Assembly: GCF_000407565.1 (NCBI RefSeq)
Contig: NZ_ASWI01000004.1
Coordinates: 452,001 to 516,000, forward strand
Direction of reading: 5' to 3'
Length of the DNA: 64,000 nt
From: Enterococcus cecorum DSM 20682 = ATCC 43198
GTDB taxonomy: Bacteria > Bacillota > Bacilli > Lactobacillales > Enterococcaceae
Shown: positions 25,354 through 31,816 of the stretch, in pieces
Layout: every line of letters starts with the position of its first letter
Position numbering within the stretch: the first letter of the stretch is position 1
Notes under the pieces: model-generated
The model's database searches: none
What the model was told of the DNA's origin: nothing
What the model saw: only the letters and a program-made list of their open reading frames with translations
Position numbers and translations under genes: made by a program

Positions 25354-25476
25354 TTGGAAAAGAATGATTTGTCTAGTGCTTACAGACGATTGAAAAGTCC
25401 AAATATCAAAACAAGAAAACGAGCATTAAAGATAATAAAATTGCATAAAAAAAATAAATTAAAAAATTCTATATAG
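25354..25476 (+). CDS. Small basic protein (40 residues) of the zinc-starvation operon
   Basis: A TTG-started frame, 7 bases after AGAGGGA, encodes 40 residues starting MEKNDLSSAYRRLKSPNIKT and ending in a lysine-rich tail (HKKNKLKN); about 16 of 40 residues are Lys or Arg. It has no cysteine and no membrane segment. It follows rpmG by 50 bases and precedes the operon terminator, so it is very likely in the Zur regulon. It resembles short proteins annotated in Lactobacillales as putative metal-homeostasis proteins; I recall the start 'DLSSAYRRLKSPN...' from that group but cannot verify it here. Function unknown. Confidence 0.7.
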   Translation: MEKNDLSSAYRRLKSPNIKTRKRALKIIKLHKKNKLKNSI

Positions 25477-25487
25477 TAAAAGTTTAA

Positions 25488-25533
25488 TTAGGTTTATTTA
25501 TGATACCATTGTTCATAAATAAGCCTATTTTTA
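25488..25533 (+). terminator. Terminator of the S14-L33-small protein operon
   Basis: A 15-bp stem (25489-25503 with 25513-25527, one G-U pair), a 9-base loop, then five T. Confidence 0.85.
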
Positions 25534-25602
25534 AATTCTATGAAAGGAGAGACTACTTAAATTTATTATTGGTAAACCTATTTTCAAGTAGTTTGTAGTT
25601 AG

Positions 25603-26004
25603 ATGTACCACTTAATGAGAATGAAGTTTGGCGATCTTATTTTGATTGTATTATTTCTTTTTGCTTCATTTTTACCATTAGTTTTTTTTCATGTTCAACA
25701 ATCAAATGAAAATAATGTAGTAACCACAAAATATGCTATTGTAAAAATTAAAGGAAAAGAAGTAGAAAGATTTGATTTAACAAAGAAACAACATATTTTA
25801 AAAACATATTATCCTAATAAAAAGCAATATAATATTATTGAAATTTATCATGGACGAATACGTGTGAAAGAAGATAATAGCCCTGACCAAATTGCTGTAA
25901 GAACGGGTTGGATTGATACAGTTGGTCAAACAAGTATCTGTCTACCACATCAATTAATCATTACTATCGAACAAGAGGGTATAGATAATTATCATATTTA
26001 TTGA
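25603..26004 (+). CDS. NusG domain II-containing protein
   Basis: A 133-residue protein with one N-terminal membrane segment (about residues 11-30) and an extracytoplasmic domain of the NusG-II type: VKIKGKEVERFDL strand, EIYHGRIRVKEDNSPDQIAV and GQTSICLPHQLIITIE are its hallmarks. Family members are usually near polyprenyl synthase/ApbE or cofactor genes; the role is unknown. In-frame starts exist at 25603, 25615 and 25621; none has a ribosome-binding site directly ahead. AAAGGAGA at 25543-25550 is followed by a hairpin (25552-25558 with 25586-25592) that would bring it within about 10 bases of 25603; see findings. Confidence 0.82.
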   Translation: MYHLMRMKFGDLILIVLFLFASFLPLVFFHVQQSNENNVVTTKYAIVKIKGKEVERFDLTKKQHILKTYYPNKKQYNIIEIYHGRIRVKEDNSPDQIAVRTGWIDTVGQTSICLPHQLIITIEQEGIDNYHIY

Positions 26005-26101
26005 GTATGCTTTTTTCTTAAGATTAAGCTTGAATGGTTGTACTTTCTTTCGTTTCGTTATACTCTAATTAATTGAAAGATAAGTCGTTAGGAGGAAAGT
26101 T

Positions 26102-27010
26102 ATGTTTCAACAGCTACCTCATTCGTTTTTACAAATGAGTATGATTTTTTTATCCATTGTCATAGAAGCTTTACCATTTGTCTTATTGGGATGTATTATT
26201 TCTGGTGCGCTTCATGTATACCTAACTCCCGAGCGCGTGAAGAAATTTTTACCAAATAATAAGTTTTTATCGATTTTAGTTGGTTCTACCATGGGAATCT
26301 TTTTTCCGTCTTGTGAGTGTGGGATTGTGCCGATTGTGAATCAATTTGTACGTAAAAAAGTACCGACTTATACGGCATTTGCTTTTATGTTGACCGCACC
26401 CATTATTAATCCGATTGTCTTATTTTCAACCTTTATTGCTTTTGGAAATTCATGGAAATTTGCCTTGCTTAGAGCAGTGGGGAGTTTACTTGTAGCAGTA
26501 GTTGTGGGTAGTTGGTTGGCCTATTTTTATAAGCAACCTATTTTAAATGAAGAAGGTCTACGCGCGATGCAAGAAGTGTCAGTGCATCAACAGAATCATC
26601 ATGAAAAAACAAGTCGCATCCACGCCATTGGTCATGTGTTAGATCATAGTTTGGATGAATTCTTTGATACCGGACGCTACTTAATGATTGGTGCACTTTT
26701 ATCAGCAAGCATGCAAACTTACTTACCAACGAAATGGATACTCACTTTGGGCTCTACGAAATTACTCGCTATTTTTGTGATGATAATTTTAGCTGTTATT
26801 TTATCGCTATGTTCCGAAGCAGATGCATTTATCGGTTCAAGTTTATTAAGTTTATTTGGTCAAGCACCGGTGATTGCCTTTTTAGTCTTTGGGCCAATGG
26901 TGGATATCAAGAATTTGTTAATGATGAAACGCTACTTTAATATGCGCTTTATTGCCTCAATGGTTGGCTTAGTTGCGCTTGTAGTCATTATCTATGCATG
27001 GGTGGTGTAA
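26102..27010 (+). CDS. Permease of the YcgR/UPF0718 (DUF318) family
   Basis: A 302-residue membrane protein with about eight hydrophobic segments. Conserved marks are the FFPSCECGIVPIVNQF loop near residue 72, the LTAPIINPIV loop near residue 100, and their second-half counterparts SLCSEADAFIGSS and FGPMVDIKN. B. subtilis YcgR and its partner YcgQ are in the Zur regulon, and this gene and the next reproduce that pair beside zinc-free ribosomal proteins, so a role in zinc or another metal's handling is likely but unproven. A histidine-rich stretch (VHQQNHHEKTSRIHAIGH) occurs in the cytoplasmic middle loop. AGGAGG lies 8 bases ahead of the ATG. Confidence 0.87.
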   Translation: MFQQLPHSFLQMSMIFLSIVIEALPFVLLGCIISGALHVYLTPERVKKFLPNNKFLSILVGSTMGIFFPSCECGIVPIVNQFVRKKVPTYTAFAFMLTAPIINPIVLFSTFIAFGNSWKFALLRAVGSLLVAVVVGSWLAYFYKQPILNEEGLRAMQEVSVHQQNHHEKTSRIHAIGHVLDHSLDEFFDTGRYLMIGALLSASMQTYLPTKWILTLGSTKLLAIFVMIILAVILSLCSEADAFIGSSLLSLFGQAPVIAFLVFGPMVDIKNLLMMKRYFNMRFIASMVGLVALVVIIYAWVV

Positions 27011-27012
27011 GA

Positions 27013-27846
27013 ATGATAAGATTTTTAATTTTGATCGGTTATGTTTGGTTGATGATGTTTTTGCAAATCAGTGGTAAGCTCAATCAATATATTAACGTCC
27101 ATTATCGTTATTTAGCCTTTTTATCTATGGGGCTCGCTTTTTTATTAGCGATTGTGCAACTTTTTAAATGGGTGAAAAATGATAAGCATAACACACACCA
27201 CGAAGACGATCATCATCATGGCATGCAAAAAGGCTATCAAAAAGTGATTGGTTATGCCTTATTAATGATGCCGATTGTGGTTGGGTTAGCTTTTCCTAAA
27301 GTTAGTTTGGATACGACCATTGTTGAGGCTAAAGGTTTTCAGTTTCCGCTAAGTAAAGAATCTACGGGTGATCCGTACTTTCAAACGCAGTATTTACGTC
27401 CAGATACTAGCATTTATTTTAATACCTCGGATTATCAAAAACAAATGAATCGACTCTTAGATAAATACACTAAAGATCAAAAAATTGTTATTACTGATAC
27501 GAATTACTTGGAGTTGATGGAAATTATCTATAATTATCCAAGTGAGTTTATTGGTAAAAAAATTCAATTTAAAGGTTTTGTGTATCATTCAACAACTGCC
27601 AATCAGCAAGATATTTTCTTATTTAGATTTGGCGTCATTCACTGTATTGCTGATTCTGGGGTGTTTGGCTTAAGACTTGATTTTGATAAACCAACCTCAT
27701 ATAAGAATAATGATTGGTTATTAGTGGAAGGTGAATTAGTTTCGGAATACTATGCACCATTTAAACGAGAATTACCAGTTGTAAAAGTATCCCAGGTCAA
27801 ACAAATACAAGCACCGAAAAATGAGTATGTCTATCGGACTTTTTAA
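27013..27846 (+). CDS. YcgQ-like (TIGR03943 family) membrane protein
   Basis: A 277-residue protein with two N-terminal membrane segments (about 3-20 and 32-51), a histidine cluster HNTHHEDDHHHG at about 61-72, a third membrane segment near 85-103, and an extracytoplasmic C-terminal domain whose core reads EIIYNYPSEFIGKKIQFKGF and FRFGVIHCIADSGVFG. The domain is a OB-like fold typical of the family. It begins 2 bases after the YcgR-like permease, so they form one operon and probably one complex. The His cluster suggests metal binding (inference). The frame opens at 26998, but GGGTGGTG there is the ribosome-binding site; ATG 27013 is used. Confidence 0.87.
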   Translation: MIRFLILIGYVWLMMFLQISGKLNQYINVHYRYLAFLSMGLAFLLAIVQLFKWVKNDKHNTHHEDDHHHGMQKGYQKVIGYALLMMPIVVGLAFPKVSLDTTIVEAKGFQFPLSKESTGDPYFQTQYLRPDTSIYFNTSDYQKQMNRLLDKYTKDQKIVITDTNYLELMEIIYNYPSEFIGKKIQFKGFVYHSTTANQQDIFLFRFGVIHCIADSGVFGLRLDFDKPTSYKNNDWLLVEGELVSEYYAPFKRELPVVKVSQVKQIQAPKNEYVYRTF

Positions 27847-27895
27847 AAATTTTATGAAAAAAGCTAAAATCATATCTAAAAATAAAAATATCAGT

Positions 27896-27901
27896 TATAA
27901 T
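27896..27901 (+). promoter_or_regulatory. -10 element ahead of ireB-ruvX-DUF1292
   Basis: A consensus TATAAT lies 50 bases ahead of the ireB start. The -35 region (about 27873) does not match well. Confidence 0.35.
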
Positions 27902-27950
27902 AGAACTTAGAAAGTAGTACGATTCTATTTTAGAAAAAGAGGTGTTTACT

Positions 27951-28220
27951 ATGGGCTTTACAGATGAAACAGTCCGTTTTAGTTTTGATGATAACCGTAA
28001 AAAAGAAGTGAGTGAAACTTTAGAAATTGTTTATCGCGCACTTGAAGAAAAAGGATATAACCCAATCAATCAAATCGTGGGTTACTTATTATCCGGCGAT
28101 CCAGCTTATATTCCTCGTTATCGCGATGCTCGTAATCTCATTCGTCGTCATGAACGTGATGAAGTATTAGAAGTGTTAATTCGCTATTACTTAACGAACC
28201 ACGGGATTAATGTCCAATGA
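27951..28220 (+). CDS. ireB: IreB-family regulatory phosphoprotein
   Basis: An 89-residue protein (formerly DUF965/UPF0297) that in Enterococcus faecalis is a target of the PASTA kinase IreK and phosphatase IreP and lowers cephalosporin resistance. The start [15 protein letters not shown] keeps both threonines at positions 4 and 7 that are phosphorylated in E. faecalis; [20 protein letters not shown] follows. GAGGTG lies 8 bases ahead of the ATG at 27951; the GTG at 27942 is part of it. ruvX overlaps by 4 bases. The ireB-ruvX-DUF1292 order is conserved in Firmicutes. Confidence 0.94.
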   Translation: MGFTDETVRFSFDDNRKKEVSETLEIVYRALEEKGYNPINQIVGYLLSGDPAYIPRYRDARNLIRRHERDEVLEVLIRYYLTNHGINVQ

Positions 28221-28645
28221 GAATTATGGGATTAGATGTCGGTTCGAAAACAGTGGGCGTAGCAGTCAGTGATTTAATGGGCTGGACGGCTCAAGGTGTA
28301 GAAATTATTCGAATCGATGAGGAAAAAGAAGAGTTTGGTTTAGAGCGTTTGGCTGAATTAGTGAAAGAATACGAAGTCGAAAAGTTTGTTGTGGGTTTAC
28401 CAAAAAATATGAATAATACAATTGGACCACGTGCCTTGGCTTCACAAGCTTATGGGAAAATGATTGCTGAAAAATTTCAGTTACCAGTTGACTATCAAGA
28501 TGAACGTTTGACAACTGTGCAGGCAGAGCGTATGCTAATACAGGAAGCTAATACTTCGCGAGCAAAACGCAAGAAAGTGATTGATAAATTAGCAGCCGTA
28601 ATGATTTTACAAAATTATTTAGATATTACAAGTAAATCATTATGA
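28217..28645 (+). CDS. ruvX: RuvX/YqgF Holliday-junction resolvase-like protein
   Basis: A 142-residue RNase H-fold nuclease implicated in pre-16S rRNA end processing and in Holliday-junction resolution. The first strand motif [19 protein letters not shown] carries the first catalytic Asp, [17 protein letters not shown] gives the GLP motif, and [16 protein letters not shown] the acidic DERLTT motif; the last Asp is in [17 protein letters not shown]. It overlaps ireB by an ATGA junction and leads into the DUF1292 gene. Confidence 0.94.
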   Translation: MRIMGLDVGSKTVGVAVSDLMGWTAQGVEIIRIDEEKEEFGLERLAELVKEYEVEKFVVGLPKNMNNTIGPRALASQAYGKMIAEKFQLPVDYQDERLTTVQAERMLIQEANTSRAKRKKVIDKLAAVMILQNYLDITSKSL

Positions 28646-28671
28646 ACATAAATAGAAAAGAGGAATGCAAC

Positions 28672-28980
28672 ATGACACATCATCATGACCATGATCACGA
28701 TCATGAAGGACATGAACACATTACTTTGGTGGATGACCAAGGAAATGAAACTTTATACGAAATTCTTTTAACCATTGATGGTCAAGAAGAATTTGGCCGT
28801 AATTACGTCTTGTTATATCCTGCTGGTGTGCCAGAGGATGAAGATGTTGAATTACAAGCCTATGCCTACTTAGAAAATGAAGATGGCACGGAAGGCGAAT
28901 TACAACAAATCGAAACGGAAGCCGAATGGGATATGATTGAAGAAGTATTCAATACCTTTATGGCTGAAGAGGAAGAATAA
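28672..28980 (+). CDS. DUF1292 family protein (YrzB-like) with histidine-rich N-terminus
   Basis: A 102-residue acidic protein of unknown function in the conserved ireB-ruvX-yrzB cluster. The first 16 residues, [16 protein letters not shown], alternate His with Asp/Glu; the DUF1292 body ([20 protein letters not shown], then YVLLYPAG) follows. An N-terminal His/Asp tail is common in this family in enterococci, and metal binding is only a guess. The frame opens at 28642, but AGAGGAATG 8-12 bases ahead of 28672 selects the shorter form. Confidence 0.9.
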   Translation: MTHHHDHDHDHEGHEHITLVDDQGNETLYEILLTIDGQEEFGRNYVLLYPAGVPEDEDVELQAYAYLENEDGTEGELQQIETEAEWDMIEEVFNTFMAEEEE

Positions 28981-28986
28981 TCAATC

Positions 28987-29023
28987 AAAGTGTTGGTATT
29001 TCAAGGATACCAACACTTTTTTA
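28987..29023 (+). terminator. Terminator after the DUF1292 gene
   Basis: AAAGTGTTGGTAT pairs perfectly with ATACCAACACTTT around a 7-base loop, followed by more T. Confidence 0.9.
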
Positions 29024-29135
29024 CGCTAAAAACAGCTGGGAGGAGCAATTTGGGGGAAATGTAAGATAAACTCTTTTATTTTTAGAATTTTCATGTATAG
29101 TATAAGTATTATGAAATTTTTGCGGAGGATAAAAA

Positions 29136-30014
29136 GTGAAAACTAAGGGAATGATTTATGCAGCTAGTGCAGCGGCATTTTGGGCGATTTCAGGAATTTC
29201 CGGACAAATTTTGTTACAACAATTTTCCTTTACTGCCAATTGGTTAGTTTCTGCACGCATGCTTGTCTCAGGATTCGTATTAATTTTAATCAGTCAAGGA
29301 AGTCATAAAGGAAATCTATTTGCCATTTTTAAAAATCCCAAAGATGCTTTGGCATTAATTTTATTTGGAATTTTTGGGATGTATGCAGTTCAAGCTGGTT
29401 TTTTCCAAACAATCGCTTTTAGCAATGCTTCTTTTGCGACGATTATCCAATTTACAGGTCCAGTATTTATCATCTTTTATGAAGGATTTAGGCAAAGACG
29501 TTGGCCGAGTTTTCAAACAATATTTTTGTTATTATTGACATTTGTTGGTATATTATTACTAGCAACTCATGGAAATTTACATCAATTAATTGTTCCGAAG
29601 ATGGCCATTATAATGGGATTGATTGCAGCACTTGCCATTGCCATTTATAGCATCTTGCCAAGACAACTGATTAGTGATTATGGCAGTTTAAGTGTTGTTG
29701 GTTGGGGGATGTTAATCGGTGGGACTTTTGCTAATCTTATTCATCCATTTTGGCATCCAACAGGAACTTTTACGCTATTTTCAGTGAGTCAGTTTTTAAT
29801 TGTCGCTATAGTGGGAACGGCTTTATCCTTCTTTTGTTATTCCCAAAGTTTACGCTATATTTCACCGTCGCTTGCAGGAATATTAACTGCGGTAGAGCCA
29901 CTCTTATCTTTAGTATTTTCAATTATCATCTTCCAAATGGCATTTGGTTGGATTGAGTGGGTAGGATTTTTAATGGTCTTTTGTTCGATTCTACTCATTC
30001 AAAAGCAATTATAG
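29136..30014 (+). CDS. EamA-family (DMT) transporter
   Basis: A 292-residue protein with ten hydrophobic segments in two EamA repeats (first repeat 5-140, second about 150-290). The start is GTG, 8 bases after GGAGG. Segments such as AAAFWAISGISGQILLQQF, FSNASFATIIQFTGPVFII and ILTAVEPLLSLVFSIIIF are typical of the YicL/RhaT-like export branch. Substrate unknown. It is unlike the EamA protein at 2995 in detail, so it is not a recent duplicate. The small membrane-protein gene at 30028 follows after 13 bases and shares its terminator. Confidence 0.87.
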   Translation: MKTKGMIYAASAAAFWAISGISGQILLQQFSFTANWLVSARMLVSGFVLILISQGSHKGNLFAIFKNPKDALALILFGIFGMYAVQAGFFQTIAFSNASFATIIQFTGPVFIIFYEGFRQRRWPSFQTIFLLLLTFVGILLLATHGNLHQLIVPKMAIIMGLIAALAIAIYSILPRQLISDYGSLSVVGWGMLIGGTFANLIHPFWHPTGTFTLFSVSQFLIVAIVGTALSFFCYSQSLRYISPSLAGILTAVEPLLSLVFSIIIFQMAFGWIEWVGFLMVFCSILLIQKQL

Positions 30015-30027
30015 AAAGGATTTTGAT

Positions 30028-30213
30028 ATGAGTTTTAAACGTTTTTTTCAATTATTTATTATTTATTTAGTTGCAATCTTGATTTGTGAGGGTGTAAGTA
30101 ATGTATTACATCTTGCTACAGGTGGGAGAATAGCTGTTTTTGCCATTTTAGGCTATATGATTTTAACCATTCCTTTGACCATTCTTACAATTTTAAAAAA
30201 TAAAAAAAGCTAG
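30028..30213 (+). CDS. Small two-helix membrane protein (61 residues)
   Basis: I do not recognise the family. It is a 61-residue protein with two hydrophobic segments (about 6-24 and 34-56) separated by a short polar loop (VLHLATGGR), ending in a lysine-rich tail. AAAGGATTTTGAT gives an acceptable ribosome-binding site, and it lies 13 bases after the EamA gene and just before a strong terminator, so it is likely a real, cotranscribed gene. It could assist the transporter, but nothing in the sequence shows it. Confidence 0.6.
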   Translation: MSFKRFFQLFIIYLVAILICEGVSNVLHLATGGRIAVFAILGYMILTIPLTILTILKNKKS

Positions 30214-30244
30214 GCAGTTCAAAATTTAACTGCCTAGTTTTTTT
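30207..30244. terminator. Bidirectional terminator between convergent membrane-protein genes
   Basis: GCTAGGCAGTT (30209-30219) pairs with AACTGCCTAG (30228-30237), with seven A before and seven T after the stem. Confidence 0.9.
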
Positions 30245-30575
30245 AAAGAATTTTTTTCAATTGCTCTTTTTTGGTTATGAATTTAAAGAGAATATGGAAG
30301 ATGCCAAATACGATGAGTCCGATACCAAAGTAGAAATTGCCTTGCCAGATAAATAGCGTGTTGATACAAGCAACAACAATTAAAAGGATAAAGAAATATA
30401 GCATTTGCGTTATAAACATTTTTCTTTGAACCTCCTTTTGGGGAGTTGGCATCTTTTGAACCATTTTTTTGGCACGCAACATTAGGGTTAAGACCAATAG
30501 CCCCGTACTTAAAAAGATACATAGATAAATACTAACTAAAAAAGTGAAAGCCAGGTTAAGTATACTAATCAGCAT
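30243..30575 (-). CDS. Small membrane protein (about 110 residues), hypothetical
   Basis: I do not recognise it. Four hydrophobic stretches (about 1-20, 22-36, 60-77, 83-98 of the 110-residue form) with a basic middle loop (RAKKMVQKMPTPQKEVQRK) suggest a four-helix membrane protein. The longest frame begins at 30611, overlapping queH by 47 bases; the ATG at 30575, overlapping by 11, is more plausible because it opens directly in a hydrophobic segment, although its ribosome-binding site is weak (TTGGTG). Coupled translation with queH is likely. Confidence 0.55.
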   Translation of the reverse strand: MLISILNLAFTFLVSIYLCIFLSTGLLVLTLMLRAKKMVQKMPTPQKEVQRKMFITQMLYFFILLIVVACINTLFIWQGNFYFGIGLIVFGIFHILFKFITKKEQLKKIL

Positions 30576-31323
30576 TGAAGGTAAACACCAACTTACCATT
30601 TTCTTTTTCATAATTATCTACATATTCTTGGGCTTCTTTTTTGATTGCTTTAAAATCTATCCCTTGTTGTTTGGCAGCGAAAACACAACCACAATAACAT
30701 TGGCGAAACACATCATATTCTTTACACATTTCAATTGAGCGTTGGTAGCCTTGGTTTTTCTTGAAATCACTTGGTAGATAATTGGTATTGTAAATTTTTT
30801 GAATATCCATGCCAATCTGGTTAATCAATTGGCTATTTTTCTTAGGAGAGATGGTTAAGGCACTTCCAAAATAATCATAACCTAATTCTTGGGCTTTTTG
30901 AGCAACTAAGTCAAGGCGTAGATTAAAGCACGCATCACAACGTTTACCGCCTTCTTTTTCATTATGTAAGTTTTGTTTCACCATCATTTGAATAAAATCA
31001 TTGGGTTTATATTCATCGACAATCAGTTGTACATTATTGCCAGTATTTGCATTGAAATCTTCAATAAATTTCTTTTGCACAATCATTCGACGTAAGTATT
31101 CACTTTCAGGATGAATGTTTGAATTAGAGAAGAAGATTGTCACATCAGCATATTGGCATAAAAATTCTAACGTATAAGTCGAACAAGGGGCACAACAAGA
31201 ATGTAGCAAAATTCGTGGACGTTCTTCATTTTTCTCCCATTCAATAATCATTTTTCGTAACACACGATCATAATTGATTTTTTGATTTTTCATTTTTTCA
31301 ACAATCATATCTGCATTTAACAT
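30565..31323 (-). CDS. queH: Epoxyqueuosine reductase QueH
   Basis: Catalyses the last step of queuosine synthesis, reduction of epoxyqueuosine in tRNA, by a cobalamin-independent enzyme unrelated to QueG. The iron-sulfur and metal-binding cysteines are visible as HSCCAPCS near residue 41, KRCDACF near residue 127 and RQCYCGC near residue 207. Length about 252 is normal for the QueH (formerly DUF208) family. AAGGAGG lies about 9 bases ahead of the ATG at 31323; a TTG directly before is not needed. No other queuosine genes are in the window, so the organism may salvage queuine or carry queACDEF elsewhere. Confidence 0.93.
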   Translation of the reverse strand: MLNADMIVEKMKNQKINYDRVLRKMIIEWEKNEERPRILLHSCCAPCSTYTLEFLCQYADVTIFFSNSNIHPESEYLRRMIVQKKFIEDFNANTGNNVQLIVDEYKPNDFIQMMVKQNLHNEKEGGKRCDACFNLRLDLVAQKAQELGYDYFGSALTISPKKNSQLINQIGMDIQKIYNTNYLPSDFKKNQGYQRSIEMCKEYDVFRQCYCGCVFAAKQQGIDFKAIKKEAQEYVDNYEKENGKLVFTFNAD

Positions 31324-31454
31324 CAAAAAATTCCTCCTTGAACTCTTATTATACTAAAAAATGTAAATAGAAAAAAGAACCCGATTCAATTTCTTTATCT
31401 TTAAATTGTGATGAGAGTCAGTTAAAAAATATTCATAAAAATAGATATTAGTAG

Positions 31455-31483
31455 TTGACACTTTGAAAGACTACTTGTATACT
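31455..31483 (+). promoter_or_regulatory. Promoter of the T-box-metNIQ transcript
   Basis: TTGACA (31455-31460), 17 bp, TATACT (31478-31483); predicted transcription start near 31490. Confidence 0.85.
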
Positions 31484-31489
31484 TACCTC

Positions 31490-31760
31490 ATATTCATAGT
31501 TTTGACATTGATGAGAAGAGTAGCTTATGTGAAATTAGTTAAAGAGAATCTGGCTGGTGAGAAAGGATACTAATTGATTAAGTGAAGATGAGCTCGGAGT
31601 TTCTAAATTGTTCACGCAATTTAGACGGGAATGACCGTTATATCATCGGGTTTCAAATGGAACTTATGGAGGCATTGTCTGTAAGGATAATGCGAATTAG
31701 GGTGGTAACACGATTTTTCAGTCGTCCCTTTGCTGATAGTGGCAAAGGACGGCTTTTTTG
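31490..31760 (+). promoter_or_regulatory. T-box leader (methionine) upstream of metNIQ
   Basis: A 270-base leader with T-box landmarks in order: AG-rich stem I bases (GAAGAGTAG near 31513), the GGTGAGAA loop near 31555, a specifier loop GTGAAGATGAG with codon ATG at 31588-31590, the T-box bulge AGGGTGGTAACACG (31699-31712), and the terminator (31723-31759). Uncharged tRNA-Met should pair through ATG and the TGG bulge and stabilise the antiterminator, turning on methionine uptake. The specifier agrees with the downstream genes. This explains the otherwise gene-free 490 bp here. Confidence 0.93.
31723..31759 (+). terminator. Regulated terminator of the Met T-box
   Basis: CGTCCCTTTGC (31723-31733) pairs with GCAAAGGACG (31742-31751), one bulged C, followed by six T (31754-31759). 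The 5' arm follows directly on the T-box sequence used by the antiterminator. Confidence 0.9.
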
Positions 31761-31816
31761 TTTACAATAGTTATTTGAAAGTTATCATTCAAAGCTGTAT
31801 CAGAAAGGAAAAGAAA

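Noticed and set aside
2995-30014. The two EamA transporters (2995 and 29136) as a gene duplication
   Set aside because: They share only the general fold; sequence, length and neighbours differ, so recent duplication is not supported.
31490-31816. S-box (SAM) riboswitch upstream of metNIQ
   Set aside because: The AGGGTGGTAACACG element and specifier loop are T-box marks; the S-box core was not found.
31730-31816. N-terminal extension of MetN
   Set aside because: It lies inside the T-box terminator and its downstream leader; the ABC domain starts at ATG 31817 with its own ribosome-binding site.
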